Origin: Rugamonas rubra
Lineage (GTDB): Bacteria > Pseudomonadota > Gammaproteobacteria > Burkholderiales > Burkholderiaceae_D
Reading direction: 5' to 3'
Assembly (NCBI RefSeq): GCF_900114705.1
Contig: NZ_FOTW01000014.1
Location: 62,001-126,000, forward strand
Length of the DNA: 64,000 nt
The position numbers and the translations under genes were made by a program. Shown here in pieces: positions 1 through 9,352 of the stretch (its first letter is position 1; each line of letters starts with the position of its first letter). The notes below the pieces were generated by a model. The model saw only the letters and a list, made by a program, of their open reading frames with translations, was not told the DNA's origin and did not search any database.

Positions 1-1156
1 AGTTCATGCCGGTGCGGTAGATGGTCTGCTTGATCGCCACCACCGCCGGGTCGTGCGCGGCGCTGCGGATGAAGTCGATCACCGTTTGGAACGACTGGTA
101 GGGGTGGTGCAGCAGGATGTCCTGCTTCTTCAGCGCGCTGAAGATGTCCTGGTTCGGGTTCTTCGGCGCGAAGCCGGGGAAGAAGGGCTCGAAGCGCAGG
201 CTGGGCTGGTTGACGTGGTCGATCAGCTCGGTCAGGCGCACCAGGTTGACCGGGCCGTTGACGGCGTACAGCCGGCTCTGGTCGAGGCCGAACTGGTCGA
301 GCAGGAACTGCGACAGCTCCGGCGGGCAGTTCTTGGCCACCTCCAGCCGCACCGAGGTGCCGAACTGGCGGCCCTGCAACTCGCCCTTGAGGGCCTGGCG
401 CAGGTTCTTGACCTCGTCCTCGTCGACCCACAGGTCGCTGTCGCGGGTGACGCGGAACTGCGAATAGGCGAGCACCTCGCGGCCGGCGAACAGGTCCGAT
501 ATATGCGCGTGGATGATCGACGACAGCAGGCAGAACGAGACGCCGCCGCTTTTCGACAGGTGGTCGGGCAGGCGGATCACCCGCGGCAGCACGCGCGGCG
601 CCTTGACGATGGCGATCGCCGTGCCGCGGCCGAAGGCGTCCTTGCCGGACAGCGCGACGATGAAGTTCAGACTCTTGTTGACCACCTGCGGGAAGGGGTG
701 GGCCGGGTCGAGGCCGATCGGCGTCAGCAGCGGACGCACCTCGCGCTCGAAGTATTCCTTGACCCAGGCGCGCTGCGCCTCGTTGCGTTCGTTGTGGCGC
801 ACCAAGTGCACGCCCTTGGCCTGCAATTGCGGCAGCACTTCCTGGTTGAGGATCTCGTACTGGTGCGCGACCAGGTCGTGGCACTCGTTGCTGATGCGGC
901 TCAGGGTGGCCACCAGGGCGGGGTGCTCGGAGAGGGCGCCGTCGACGCTGGCGGCGGCCAGCAGGCTGGCCACGCGCACCTCGAAGAATTCGTCGAGGTT
1001 GCTGCTGGCGATGCACAGGTAGCGCAGGCGCTCGAGCAGCGGGATGGCCTTGTCCTCGGCTTGCGCCAGCACGCGCCGGTTGAACATCAGCTGGGACAGT
1101 TCGCGGTCGAGAAAAATGCTGTTTTTGGTCACGTCCACACGCAGATCAGGCTTCAT
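1..1156 (-). CDS. ppk1: Polyphosphate kinase 1, N-terminal part (runs off the left edge)
   Basis: PPK1 makes inorganic polyphosphate from the gamma-phosphate of ATP. Read on the minus strand, the frame opens at 1156 with MKPDLRVDVTKNSIFLDREL followed by SQLMFNRRVL and LASSNLDEFF-like text (IASSNLDEFFEVRVA), which is the typical PPK1 N-terminal domain. The frame stays open for about 385 codons to base 1, so the catalytic C-terminal half and the stop lie outside the window. The gene diverges from pstS, and the shared intergenic region carries a minus-strand Pho box with a -10 about 63 bases before the start codon. This fits PhoB control of polyphosphate synthesis. Identification is firm; only the length is unknown. 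Confidence 0.93.
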   Translation of the reverse strand, partial: MKPDLRVDVTKNSIFLDRELSQLMFNRRVLAQAEDKAIPLLERLRYLCIASSNLDEFFEVRVASLLAAASVDGALSEHPALVATLSRISNECHDLVAHQYEILNQEVLPQLQAKGVHLVRHNERNEAQRAWVKEYFEREVRPLLTPIGLDPAHPFPQVVNKSLNFIVALSGKDAFGRGTAIAIVKAPRVLPRVIRLPDHLSKSGGVSFCLLSSIIHAHISDLFAGREVLAYSQFRVTRDSDLWVDEDEVKNLRQALKGELQGRQFGTSVRLEVAKNCPPELSQFLLDQFGLDQSRLYAVNGPVNLVRLTELIDHVNQPSLRFEPFFPGFAPKNPNQDIFSALKKQDILLHHPYQSFQTVIDFIRSAAHDPAVVAIKQTIYRTGMN

Positions 1157-1225
1157 GGTGTATTTAATCACTTTAACAGATAGCTAATTCTAGCCTGAAT
1201 ACACAATACATATTGATAACTTCAT

Positions 1226-1258
1226 AGTGTAGATGTCAAATATGACGAGTTCGTGACA
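1226..1258 (-). promoter_or_regulatory. Pho box and -10 box for ppk1
   Basis: On the minus strand TGTCA (1258-1254) and CGTCA (1247-1243) are spaced 11 bases apart, the period of PhoB half-sites. After a 10-base gap comes TACACT (1231-1226), a good -10 box. In Pho promoters the Pho box replaces the -35 element in this geometry. The second half-site has one mismatch to TGTCA. Direct reading of motif plus spacing; PhoB binding is inference. Confidence 0.6.
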
Positions 1259-1350
1259 TAGTCTGTCATAAATGTCGGAAAAGTGGGTTCAATTGTGACA
1301 AACGCAGAGTGAAAAGCGGCGCAAAATACTCTTTTCGACATAATTTCAGC

Positions 1351-1384
1351 ATGTCATAAACCTGTCATATTTGGCCGGTAGACT
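1351..1384 (+). promoter_or_regulatory. Pho box and -10 box for pstS
   Basis: Two perfect TGTCA half-sites (1352-1356 and 1363-1367) lie 11 bases apart inside ATGTCATAAACCTGTCAT, an almost ideal PhoB box. TAGACT (1379-1384) follows after 11 bases and serves as the -10. The pstS start codon is 45 bases further on. Extra TGTCA/TGACA half-sites occur at 1254-1277 and 1296-1300, so PhoB may bind in several places between the divergent genes. Confidence 0.8.
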
Positions 1385-1428
1385 GCGCAGCATCCCAACC
1401 CCGGATAATCAAATCAAAAGGACTTGAT

Positions 1429-2472
1429 ATGCGTATGAAACAGTTGTTCTCTTCCCTGGTAGTTGGCGCCGCCGCAGTGATGGCATTCTCGTCCGCTTCC
1501 GCCGCCGACATGACCGGCGCTGGCGCTACCTTCCCATACCCGATCTACGCCAAATGGGCGGAGTCGTACAAAGCGGCAACCGGCAACGGCCTGAACTATC
1601 AGTCCGTCGGCTCCGGCGCCGGCATCAAACAAATCAAAGCCAAGACCGTCGATTTCGGCGCCTCGGACATGCCGCTCAAAGCGGAAGACCTGGACTCCGA
1701 AGGCCTGATGCAGTTCCCGGCCATCATGGGCGGCGTGGTCACCGTGGTCAACCTGGACGGCATCACCCCGGGCCAGCTGAAGCTGACCGGCCCGGTCATC
1801 GCCGACATCTACCTGGGCAAGATCACCCACTGGAACGCGCCTGAGATCGCCGCCCTGAACGCCGGCGCCAAGCTGCCCGCCACCGAAATCACCGTGGTGC
1901 ACCGCGCCGACGGTTCGGGCACCTCCTTCCTGTTCACCGACTTCCTGTCGAAAACCAGCCCCGACTTCAAAACCAAGGTTGGCGCCGGCACCGCCGTCAA
2001 GTGGGTGGTGGGCGTGGGCGGCAAGGGCAACGAGGGCGTCGCCGCCAACGTGCAGCGCATCAAGGGTTCGATCGGCTACGTCGAGTGGGCCTACGCCAAG
2101 AAGAACAAGATGCTGCACACCCAGCTGAAAAACAAGGACGGCAACTTCCTGCAGCCTGACGACGACTTCTTCAAAGCCGCCGCCGCCAGCGCCGAGTGGA
2201 CCAAGACCCCAGGCTTCGGCGTGGTGCTGACCGACCAGGCCGGCAAGAACTCCTGGCCGATCACCGGCGTGTCCTTCATCCTGATGCACAAAGCTCAGGC
2301 TGACGCCGCCAAAGGCAAAGAAGTGCTGAAGTTCTTCGACTGGGCCTTCAAGAACGGTGGCACCTCCGCCGTCGAACTGGACTACGTGCCGCTGCCGGCT
2401 TCGGTCGTCAAGCTGGTGCAGGACTCCTGGAAAGCCAACCTGAAAGACAGCTCGGGCAAGGCCATCTACTAA
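1429..2472 (+). CDS. pstS: Phosphate ABC transporter, periplasmic phosphate-binding protein
   Basis: Captures phosphate in the periplasm and delivers it to PstCA. The 347-residue protein begins with a clear signal peptide (MRMKQLFSSLVVGAAAVMAF, cleavage near SASAA-D). The binding-site motifs are all present: GATFPYP after the signal, VGSGAGIKQ, ASDMPL and RADGSGTSF. The length matches PstS of E. coli. AAAGGAC about 5 bases upstream supports the ATG at 1429, although the ATG two codons later is also possible. It is the first gene of pstSCAB-phoU-phoBR and lies directly behind a Pho box. Two strong stem-loops follow it, consistent with higher expression than the membrane subunits. Confidence 0.97.
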   Translation: MRMKQLFSSLVVGAAAVMAFSSASAADMTGAGATFPYPIYAKWAESYKAATGNGLNYQSVGSGAGIKQIKAKTVDFGASDMPLKAEDLDSEGLMQFPAIMGGVVTVVNLDGITPGQLKLTGPVIADIYLGKITHWNAPEIAALNAGAKLPATEITVVHRADGSGTSFLFTDFLSKTSPDFKTKVGAGTAVKWVVGVGGKGNEGVAANVQRIKGSIGYVEWAYAKKNKMLHTQLKNKDGNFLQPDDDFFKAAAASAEWTKTPGFGVVLTDQAGKNSWPITGVSFILMHKAQADAAKGKEVLKFFDWAFKNGGTSAVELDYVPLPASVVKLVQDSWKANLKDSSGKAIY

Positions 2473-2478
2473 TCCGGA

Positions 2479-2549
2479 TCTCCCCTTCGGCCCGGCCCCG
2501 GCCGGCCGAGGGGGTTAGCCTGCTCTTCTCGCCCGGGAGGAGCAGGCTA
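2479..2549 (+). other. Tandem stem-loops between pstS and pstC
   Basis: A GC-rich hairpin around 2479-2513 (CTCCCCTTCGGCC facing GGCCGAGGGGG) is followed by a perfect 10-bp stem: TAGCCTGCTC (2516-2525) pairs with GAGCAGGCTA (2540-2549). Neither has a downstream T run, so they look like mRNA-stabilising or partial processing elements and not full terminators. Such elements commonly let a binding-protein mRNA accumulate over the transporter mRNA. Confidence 0.6.
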
Positions 2550-2574
2550 GCCGACATCCACGAGACAACATAAT

Positions 2575-3591
2575 ATGAGCGCAGACATCACTTCCCCGCC
2601 GTTTTCCCTGTCCGAGTCCACCATGAGCGAAGCCGAGCACGCCGTCATGCACAACACCATGCGCAAGCAGCGTATCCAGGACTTCATCTTCCACAAGGTG
2701 ACGATGAGCTTCGCGCTGTCGGTGCTGCTGGTGCTGATCGGCATCATCGCGCTGCTGGTCAAGGGCGCCTGGCCGGCCTTCCACGAGTTCGGCCCGGCCT
2801 TCATCACCACCGTCGAATGGGACCCGGTCAACGACAAGTATGGCGCGCTGATCGCCATCGTCGGCACCCTGACCACCTCCGGCATCGCCCTGTTGATCGC
2901 CTTCCCGGTCAGCTTCGGCATCGCCCTGTTCCTCACCGAGATCTGCCCGACCTGGCTGCGCCGCCCGATGGGCACCGCCGTCGAGCTGCTGGCCGGCGTG
3001 CCGTCCATCATCTACGGCATGTGGGGCCTGTTCGTCTTCGCGCCGCTGTTCGCCGACCACGTCCAGCCGCTGCTGAAGAACAGCATCGGCCACCTGCCCG
3101 TCGTCGGCCAGCTGTTCAACGGCCCGACCATGGGCATCGGCATCCTCACCGCCGGCCTGATCCTGGCGGTGATGATCATCCCCTTCATCTCCTCGGTGAT
3201 GCGCGACGTGTTCGAGATCGTGCCGGCCGTGCTGAAGGAATCGGCCTACGGCCTCGGTTGCACCAAGTGGGAGGTGGTGCGCAAGATCGTGCTGCCCTAC
3301 ACCAAGACCGGCGTGGTCGGCGGTGTCATGCTGGGCCTCGGCCGCGCCCTCGGCGAGACGATGGCGGTGACTTTCGTCATCGGCAACGCCAACAAGCTGT
3401 CGTGGTCGCTGTTCGCCGCCGGCAACAGCATCGCCTCCACCCTGGCCAACGAGTTCGCCGAGGCCGAGTCGACGCTGCACGTGTCCTCGCTGTTCGCGCT
3501 GGCGCTGATCCTGTTCGTCATCACCTTTATCGTTTTATCGGCCGCCAAGATCATGCTGGCCGGCATGTCCCGCAAGGAAGGCGTCAAATAA
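2575..3591 (+). CDS. pstC: Phosphate ABC transporter permease PstC
   Basis: Inner-membrane subunit of the PstSCAB importer; pairs with PstA to form the phosphate channel. The 338-residue protein has a hydrophilic N-terminus of about 40 residues and then six predicted membrane segments. The EAA-type loop that contacts the ATPase is visible near residues 220-245 ([20 protein letters not shown]), and the following [16 protein letters not shown] text is characteristic of PstC. The stop TAA (3589-3591) overlaps the ATG of pstA by one base, so the two are translationally coupled. An in-frame ATG about 13 codons downstream is a possible alternative start. Confidence 0.96.
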   Translation: MSADITSPPFSLSESTMSEAEHAVMHNTMRKQRIQDFIFHKVTMSFALSVLLVLIGIIALLVKGAWPAFHEFGPAFITTVEWDPVNDKYGALIAIVGTLTTSGIALLIAFPVSFGIALFLTEICPTWLRRPMGTAVELLAGVPSIIYGMWGLFVFAPLFADHVQPLLKNSIGHLPVVGQLFNGPTMGIGILTAGLILAVMIIPFISSVMRDVFEIVPAVLKESAYGLGCTKWEVVRKIVLPYTKTGVVGGVMLGLGRALGETMAVTFVIGNANKLSWSLFAAGNSIASTLANEFAEAESTLHVSSLFALALILFVITFIVLSAAKIMLAGMSRKEGVK

Positions 3592-4502
3592 TGAGCCAAG
3601 CTAACGTTAGCGCAGTCGATGCGCAGTCCCAGACCAGCGCGCAGTTCAACCCGCAGCTGAACCCGGTCTACCGCAAGCGCCTGTTCGTCCACCGCGTCGG
3701 CATCGCGCTGTCGGTGGCGGCCATGTCGCTCGGCCTGATCTTCCTGGTGTGGATTCTCGCCACCCTGCTGTTCAAGGGCTTCGGCGCGCTCAGCGTGGCG
3801 ATGTTCACGCAGACCACGCCGGCCCCCGGCAGCGAGGGCGGCGGTCTGCTCAACGCCATCGTCGGCAGCCTGATGCTGGTCGGCCTGGCCACCGCCATCA
3901 GCACGCCGATCGGCATCCTGTCGGGCATCTACCTGGCCGAGTACGGCGAAGAGAACAAGATCGCCCACCTGACCCGCTTCGTCACCGACATCATGCTGTC
4001 GGCGCCGTCGATCGTCATCGGCCTGTTCGTCTACGCCATCTACGTCGCCAACGTCAAGCACTTCTCCGGCTACGCCGGCACGTTGGCGCTGGCCCTGATC
4101 GCCGTGCCGGTGGTGGTGCGCACCACCGACAACATGTTGCGCCTGGTGCCCAACAGCCTGCTCGAAGCCGCCTTCGCCCTCGGCGCGCCGCGCTGGAAGG
4201 TGGCCCTGATGGTGCGCCTGCGCGCCGTCAAGGCCGGCGTGGTGACCGGCGTGCTGCTGGCGCTGGCGCGCATCTCCGGCGAAACCGCGCCGCTGCTGTT
4301 CACCGCGCTCAACAACCAGTTCTTCAGCGCCGACATGAACCGGCCGCTGGCCAACCTGCCGGTGGTGATCTACCAGTACGCCATGAGCCCCTACGACAAC
4401 TGGCGCGAGCTGGCCTGGGGCGGCGCGCTGTTGGTGACCTTTAGTGTGCTGGTGCTGAACATCCTGTCGCGCACCCTGTTCAGCCAAAAAATCCCGAATT
4501 GA
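3591..4502 (+). CDS. pstA: Phosphate ABC transporter permease PstA
   Basis: Second membrane subunit of the phosphate importer. I take the ATG at 3591, overlapping the pstC stop (TAATG), giving 303 residues; the frame is open further upstream but that part is a shadow of pstC. The protein has an N-terminal cytoplasmic tail ([14 protein letters not shown]...), six membrane segments, and the ATPase-contact loop LLEAAFALGAPRWKVALMV. RISGETAPLLFTALNNQFF is a PstA hallmark. It is followed after 34 bases by pstB. Confidence 0.96.
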   Translation: MSQANVSAVDAQSQTSAQFNPQLNPVYRKRLFVHRVGIALSVAAMSLGLIFLVWILATLLFKGFGALSVAMFTQTTPAPGSEGGGLLNAIVGSLMLVGLATAISTPIGILSGIYLAEYGEENKIAHLTRFVTDIMLSAPSIVIGLFVYAIYVANVKHFSGYAGTLALALIAVPVVVRTTDNMLRLVPNSLLEAAFALGAPRWKVALMVRLRAVKAGVVTGVLLALARISGETAPLLFTALNNQFFSADMNRPLANLPVVIYQYAMSPYDNWRELAWGGALLVTFSVLVLNILSRTLFSQKIPN

Positions 4503-4536
4503 ACGATACTGAACGACTCTGATAAAGCGATCAATA

Positions 4537-5337
4537 ATGAATACGCAACTGACCCCTGAGAACACCGCCGCCATGACCGCCAAGCGCAAGACCATCGAAA
4601 TTTCGGGTTTGAACTTCTTCTACGGCAAAACCCAGAGCCTGACCAACGTCAACCTGGACATCCACGAGAAGCAGGTGACGGCCTTCATCGGCCCCTCCGG
4701 CTGCGGCAAGTCGACCCTGCTGCGCACCCTCAACCGCATGTACGACCTGTACCCCGGCCAGCGCGCCGAGGGCCAGATCATCTACCGCGGCCGCAACATC
4801 CTCGAACCGGGCCAGGACGTCAACATGCTGCGCGCCAAGGTCGGCATGGTGTTCCAGAAGCCGACCCCGTTCCCGATGTCGGTCTACGACAACATCGCCT
4901 TCGGCGTGCGCCTGTACGAGGACCTGTCGAAGGGCGAGATGGACGAGCGCGTCGAATGGGCGCTGAAGAAGGCCGCGCTGTGGGGCGAGGTCAAGGACAA
5001 GCTGAGCAAGAGCGGCCTGAGCCTGTCGGGCGGCCAGCAGCAGCGCCTGTGCATCGCCCGCGGCGTCGCCGTCAAGCCCGACGTGCTGCTGCTCGACGAG
5101 CCGACCTCGGCGCTGGACCCGATCTCGACCTCCAAGGTGGAGGAGCTGATCAGCGAACTCAAGCAGGACTACACCATCGCCATCGTCACCCACAACATGC
5201 AGCAGGCCGCCCGTTGCTCCGACTACACCGCCTATATGTACCTGGGCGAGCTGGTCGAGTTCGGCGAGACCGACCAGATCTTCATGAATCCGGCGCGCAA
5301 GGAAACCCAGGACTACATCACCGGCCGTTTCGGCTAA
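4537..5337 (+). CDS. pstB: Phosphate ABC transporter ATP-binding protein
   Basis: ATPase that powers phosphate import. The 266-residue protein has Walker [10 protein letters not shown] (residues 52-60), the ABC signature LSGGQQQR starting at residue 163, Walker [13 protein letters not shown] and the switch histidine in [11 protein letters not shown]. It carries the PstB-specific [16 protein letters not shown] segment. The first 12 residues are poorly conserved, so translation might begin at the internal Met13 ([11 protein letters not shown]). The gene lies between pstA and phoU, and the order matches the usual pst operon. Confidence 0.97.
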   Translation: MNTQLTPENTAAMTAKRKTIEISGLNFFYGKTQSLTNVNLDIHEKQVTAFIGPSGCGKSTLLRTLNRMYDLYPGQRAEGQIIYRGRNILEPGQDVNMLRAKVGMVFQKPTPFPMSVYDNIAFGVRLYEDLSKGEMDERVEWALKKAALWGEVKDKLSKSGLSLSGGQQQRLCIARGVAVKPDVLLLDEPTSALDPISTSKVEELISELKQDYTIAIVTHNMQQAARCSDYTAYMYLGELVEFGETDQIFMNPARKETQDYITGRFG

Positions 5338-5402
5338 GCCGGCACCCCCCAAGTCGGGCCCGGTCTTTTACAATATAGAACGCATCGAAACGGAGAGACA
5401 GC

Positions 5403-6107
5403 ATGTTAGGCGAGCATTCATCCAAGCAGTACGACAACGAATTAGAAGCAATCCGCTCCAAGGTGTTGCTGATGGGCGGCATCGTCGAGACCCAGTTCCT
5501 CGACGCCATGACCTGCTTCCGCATCGGCAACCCCGAGCGCGCCGACCGCGTCATGCGCGAGGACGACGCCGTCAACCAGCTCGAAGTGTCGCTGGACGAT
5601 GCCTGCAGCCACCTGATCGTGCGCCGCCAGCCGGCCGCCAACGACCTGCGCACCATCATGGCGACCATCAAGGTGATCACCGACCTCGAGCGCATCGGCG
5701 ACGAGGCCACCAAGATCGCCCGCGTCGCCAAGAGCCTGCACGGCCGTGGCACCGTCACCGTCAACCACTACGAGATGGTGCGCGGCATCGCCAACAGCGC
5801 CAGCGACATGCTGCACGACGCGCTCGACGCCTTCGCCCGCAACGACGGCAGCCAGGCATTGCAACTGATCGCCCAGGACGCCGTGATCGACCACGAGTTC
5901 CGTTCCATCATGCGCAACCTGATCACCTTCATGATGGAAGATCCGCGTACCATCTCGGCCGCGCTGGACACCCTGTGGGTGGCCAAGGCGATCGAGCGCA
6001 TCGGCGACCACGCCAAGAACATCGCCGAGTATGTGATCTATGTGGTCGAGGGCAAGGACATCCGCCACACCAAGACCGCGCCCCTGCCGGACGAGCTTTC
6101 GAAATAA
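5403..6107 (+). CDS. phoU: Phosphate signalling complex protein PhoU
   Basis: PhoU links the Pst transporter to PhoR and keeps the Pho regulon off when phosphate is plentiful. The 234-residue helical protein contains both PhoU repeats, with metal-binding motifs of the E-x3-D-x3-R type visible in TDLERIGDEATKIARVAKSL (first half) and AKAIERIGDHAKNIAEYVIY (second half). GGAGAGACAGC before the ATG gives a good ribosome site. The gene sits between pstB and phoB, as in E. coli and most betaproteobacteria. Confidence 0.97.
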   Translation: MLGEHSSKQYDNELEAIRSKVLLMGGIVETQFLDAMTCFRIGNPERADRVMREDDAVNQLEVSLDDACSHLIVRRQPAANDLRTIMATIKVITDLERIGDEATKIARVAKSLHGRGTVTVNHYEMVRGIANSASDMLHDALDAFARNDGSQALQLIAQDAVIDHEFRSIMRNLITFMMEDPRTISAALDTLWVAKAIERIGDHAKNIAEYVIYVVEGKDIRHTKTAPLPDELSK

Positions 6108-6112
6108 GAGTT

Positions 6113-6802
6113 ATGGCATCTGACAAAACCACGGTATTGATTGTTGAGGACGAACCGGCGATCGTCGAGCTGGTCACCTTTTCGCTGCGCGAGGCCGGCT
6201 GGAACTGCTGTGCCGTCGCCAGCGTGGCGGAGGCCTGGGAGTTCATCCAGACCCGCACGCCGCAGCTGATTTTGCTCGACTGGATGCTGCCCGACCAGAC
6301 CGGTTTGCGCCTGCTGGCGCGCATCCGCGCCGACCGCCAGTTCGGCACCATCCCGGTCATCATGTTGACCGCCAAGAGCATGGAGGAGGACAAGCTGGCC
6401 GGCCTCAACAGTGGCGCCGACGACTACGTCACCAAGCCGTTCTCGCCGCGCGAGCTGCTGGCCCGCGCCAAGGCGCTGCTGCGCCGCAAGAGCCCGGAGC
6501 ACGCCCAGTCCACCATGCGCGCCGGCAACGTCATGCTCGACCCGGTCAGCTGCACGGTGTCGATGGACCAGCAAAAGATCGACATCGGCCACGCCGAGTA
6601 CAAGCTGCTCAAGTTCCTGCTGGCCCACCCGGAGCGGGTGTTTTCGCGCAGCCAGCTGCTCGACAAGGTGTGGGGCGACCATGTGGTGATCGAGGAGCGC
6701 ACCGTCGACGTCCACGTGCTGCGCCTGCGCAAGGCCTTGAAGGAGGCCGAGCACCTGATCAAGACGGTGCGCAGCGTCGGCTACATGTTGTCGGAAAAAT
6801 AG
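6113..6802 (+). CDS. phoB: Phosphate regulon response regulator PhoB
   Basis: Activates Pho-box promoters such as the two at the start of this window. I take the ATG at 6113, five bases after phoU, giving 229 residues. The receiver domain (residues 1-120) has the acidic pocket VEDEP, the phospho-acceptor Asp56 in LILLDWMLPDQTG, and the conserved Lys in DDYVTKPFSPREL. The C-terminal half is an OmpR/PhoB winged helix, ending in RTVDVHVLRLRKAL and a VRSVGYML wing. Longer upstream readings run into phoU and are rejected. Confidence 0.97.
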   Translation: MASDKTTVLIVEDEPAIVELVTFSLREAGWNCCAVASVAEAWEFIQTRTPQLILLDWMLPDQTGLRLLARIRADRQFGTIPVIMLTAKSMEEDKLAGLNSGADDYVTKPFSPRELLARAKALLRRKSPEHAQSTMRAGNVMLDPVSCTVSMDQQKIDIGHAEYKLLKFLLAHPERVFSRSQLLDKVWGDHVVIEERTVDVHVLRLRKALKEAEHLIKTVRSVGYMLSEK

Positions 6803-6856
6803 GCGACAATCACCGCTTCGCCCACCACCGCCTCAATTCTTGCGACACTCTCCTCT

Positions 6857-8170
6857 ATGAATCCTAAACTGCTGTTCTGGGTGCCCGCCGCGCTGCGCAT
6901 GGGCATTATTCTGGCCGGCGTGGGTGTGCTCGGTTTCCTCTTCGGCGCCATGCCGGCGCTGATCGTCGCCTGCATCGCCATGGCCCTGCTGGTGTTCGTC
7001 CAGCTCGGCTATTTGTACCAGCTCAGCGACTGGCTCGACCATCCGCACAGCGCCAAGCTGCCCGACGGCTGGGGCGCCTGGACCAACATCTTCTCGCGCC
7101 TGTACCGCCTGCGCCGCGACGACGAGAAGAACCAGGCCGAGCTGACCGAGTGGCTGGCCCGCTTCCGCCAGGCCATGCATCTGTTGCCCGACGGCGTGGT
7201 CATCATGGACGACGTGCTGTTCCTCGAATGGTGCAACCCGGCCGCCGAGCAGCACCTGGGCCTGACCCACGAGCGCGACAAGGGCATGCGCGTGACCAAC
7301 CTGGTGCGCAGCCCGGACTTCATGGACTACATCATCCTCGGCCGCTACGAGCAGCCGTTGACGCTCAGCTTCCGCGAGCGCAAGCTGATCGTCCACATCA
7401 TCCCCTTCGAGAACCGGCGGCAGATTTTGGTGACGCACGACGCCACCGAGACCGAGCGCACCGAGATGATGCGGCGCGACTTCATCGCCAACGCCTCGCA
7501 CGAGCTGCGCACGCCGCTGACGGTGATCGTCGGCTTCCTCGAGATCGCCGCCTCCGAACAGCTCGACCAGGCCACCCGCATGGCCCACCTGAAGCTGATG
7601 ACGGAGCAGGGCCACCGCATGCAACATTTGATCGAGGACATGCTGACCTTGTCGCGGCTGGAGTCGGTCGACTACCCGATGCGGCCCGAGCGGGTCGACG
7701 TGCTCAAGTTGATGGGCCAGATCCAGCGCGACGCCCGCGCCCTGTCGGCCGGCAAGCACGAGATCAGCATGGACGTCGACGGCCCCGACGTGATGGGCAG
7801 TTACGACGAGCTCTACAGCGCCTTCGGCAACCTGGCCTCCAACGCGGTGCGCTACACGCCGGCCGGCGGCACCATCCACCTGGAGTGGAAGGAGGGGCCG
7901 TCCTGGGCCAAGTTCAGCGTGGTCGACACCGGCATCGGCATCAGCCCCGAGCACATTTCGCGGCTGACCGAGCGCTTCTACCGCGTCGACAAGAGCCGCT
8001 CGCGCGAAACCCAGGGCACCGGCCTGGGCCTGGCCATCGTCAAGCACGTGCTGCTGCGCCACGGCGCCACGCTGCAGATCAAGTCGGAGGCGGGCAAGGG
8101 CAGCAGCTTCGTGGTGTGCATGCCGAAGGCGGCCATCGCGCCGCGCCAGCCCGAGTTGCTGCTGAACTGA
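6857..8170 (+). CDS. phoR: Phosphate regulon sensor histidine kinase PhoR
   Basis: Membrane sensor kinase that phosphorylates PhoB under phosphate limitation. The 437-residue protein has two closely spaced N-terminal membrane helices (roughly residues 8-55) with almost no periplasmic loop, as usual for PhoR. A PAS domain follows (about 95-195), then the HisKA box with His215 in NASHELRTPLTVI. The ATPase domain has the N box (NLASNAVRYTP), G1 (VVDTGIGIS) and G2 (GTGLGLAIVKH). It lies 54 bases behind phoB. The negligible periplasmic region fits signalling through Pst/PhoU and not by direct phosphate binding. Confidence 0.96.
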   Translation: MNPKLLFWVPAALRMGIILAGVGVLGFLFGAMPALIVACIAMALLVFVQLGYLYQLSDWLDHPHSAKLPDGWGAWTNIFSRLYRLRRDDEKNQAELTEWLARFRQAMHLLPDGVVIMDDVLFLEWCNPAAEQHLGLTHERDKGMRVTNLVRSPDFMDYIILGRYEQPLTLSFRERKLIVHIIPFENRRQILVTHDATETERTEMMRRDFIANASHELRTPLTVIVGFLEIAASEQLDQATRMAHLKLMTEQGHRMQHLIEDMLTLSRLESVDYPMRPERVDVLKLMGQIQRDARALSAGKHEISMDVDGPDVMGSYDELYSAFGNLASNAVRYTPAGGTIHLEWKEGPSWAKFSVVDTGIGISPEHISRLTERFYRVDKSRSRETQGTGLGLAIVKHVLLRHGATLQIKSEAGKGSSFVVCMPKAAIAPRQPELLLN

Positions 8171-8200
8171 GGCGGCATCGCCCGGCCGCGCCACATGGAA

Positions 8201-8224
8201 GGGTCAGACCCTAGGGTCTGACCC
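8201..8224. repeat. REP-like palindrome (copy 1)
   Basis: GGGTCAGACCC (8201-8211) and GGGTCTGACCC (8214-8224) form a perfect inverted repeat with a two-base centre, 31 bases downstream of phoR. Each arm is itself nearly self-complementary. A matching element lies at 60823-60850. Repeated intergenic palindromes of this kind resemble REP elements; it might also act as a phoR transcript end. Confidence 0.65.
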
Positions 8225-8378
8225 TGGGGTGCTGTCGTTGGGCTTGTGCCGCACGGCTGGCGCCTGGATGCCGCATTAAAAATGCCTTAAACCACGCCGC
8301 CGGGCCGGCCCCGGCGGTGGCGGGTGCATCAATTACGTTACAATCTGCTGCGCCAATCACAGCAGACCAGAACACCAC

Positions 8379-9281
8379 ATGCATCCAAGACGTACCGCCC
8401 TCATCGCTCTCGCCGCCCTGGCGCTGAGCGCCTGCAAGACCGTGCCCACCGCGCCCGAGGCGCCGGCCCAGGCCGCCCCCGTGGCCCCGCGCAAGATCAA
8501 GATCGGCCTGGCGCTGGGCGGCGGCGCGGCGCGCGGCTTCGCCCACATCGGCGTCATCAAGGCGCTCGAATCGCAGGGCATCTACCCGGACATCGTGGTC
8601 GGCACCAGCGCCGGCAGCGTGGTCGGCGCCCTCTACGCCGCCGGCAACACCGGCTTCCAGCTGCAAAAGATCGCCTTCGACATGGACGAGGCCGCCATTT
8701 CCGACTGGGCGCTGCCGCTGTTCGGAAAAAGCTCCGGCGTGCTCAAGGGCGAGGCCCTGCAAAGCTATGTCAACAAGACGGTCAACAACGCGCCGATGGA
8801 GAAGCTCAAGCTGCCCTTCGGCGCCGTGGCCTCCGACCTGAAGAGCGGCCAGCCGATCCTTTTCCAGCGCGGCAACACCGGCATGGCCGTGCGCGCCTCG
8901 TCGGCCGTGCCGGGCGTGTTCCAGCCGGTGGTCATCGGCGGCCACAGCTATGTCGACGGCGGCCTGGTGGCGCCGGTGCCGGTGCGCTTCGCGCGCGACA
9001 TGGGGGCCGACTTCGTCATCGCCGTCAACATCTCGACCCAGGCCGACGTGCAGGCCACGGTCAGCTCGCTCGACGTCATCATGCAGACCTTCAGCATCAT
9101 GGGCCAGCGCATCAACCAGTTCGAGCTGAAGGACGCCGACGTGGTGATCCTGCCGGCGCTGGGCAAGATGGCCGGCAACGACTTCAACGGCCGCAACCAG
9201 GCCATTTTGGCCGGCGAGCAGGCCGCCTTCGCGGTGATGCCGCAACTCAAGGCCCGGCTGGAAGCCAAGCGCAAGCCATAA
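8379..9281 (+). CDS. Patatin-like phospholipase family lipoprotein
   Basis: Predicted serine lipid hydrolase attached to a membrane. The 300-residue protein starts with a lipoprotein signal (ALAALALSAC, lipid-modified Cys19), then a Pro/Ala-rich linker. The patatin core has the oxyanion loop GGGAARG, the nucleophile elbow GTSAG with Ser77, and the catalytic Asp193 in DGG, so the Ser-Asp dyad is intact. It resembles RssA/YchK-type bacterial NTE proteins, but with lipid anchoring. It stands alone between phoR and the GlcG-like gene; the substrate is unknown. The ATG at 8379 is chosen because it begins the signal peptide. Confidence 0.88.
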   Translation: MHPRRTALIALAALALSACKTVPTAPEAPAQAAPVAPRKIKIGLALGGGAARGFAHIGVIKALESQGIYPDIVVGTSAGSVVGALYAAGNTGFQLQKIAFDMDEAAISDWALPLFGKSSGVLKGEALQSYVNKTVNNAPMEKLKLPFGAVASDLKSGQPILFQRGNTGMAVRASSAVPGVFQPVVIGGHSYVDGGLVAPVPVRFARDMGADFVIAVNISTQADVQATVSSLDVIMQTFSIMGQRINQFELKDADVVILPALGKMAGNDFNGRNQAILAGEQAAFAVMPQLKARLEAKRKP

Positions 9282-9352
9282 TCTTGGCGCCGGCGCAACA
9301 AACTATCGCAGCAAAAGTCGTACAATTCGGCTTCATTTTTGAGGGAAACAAC

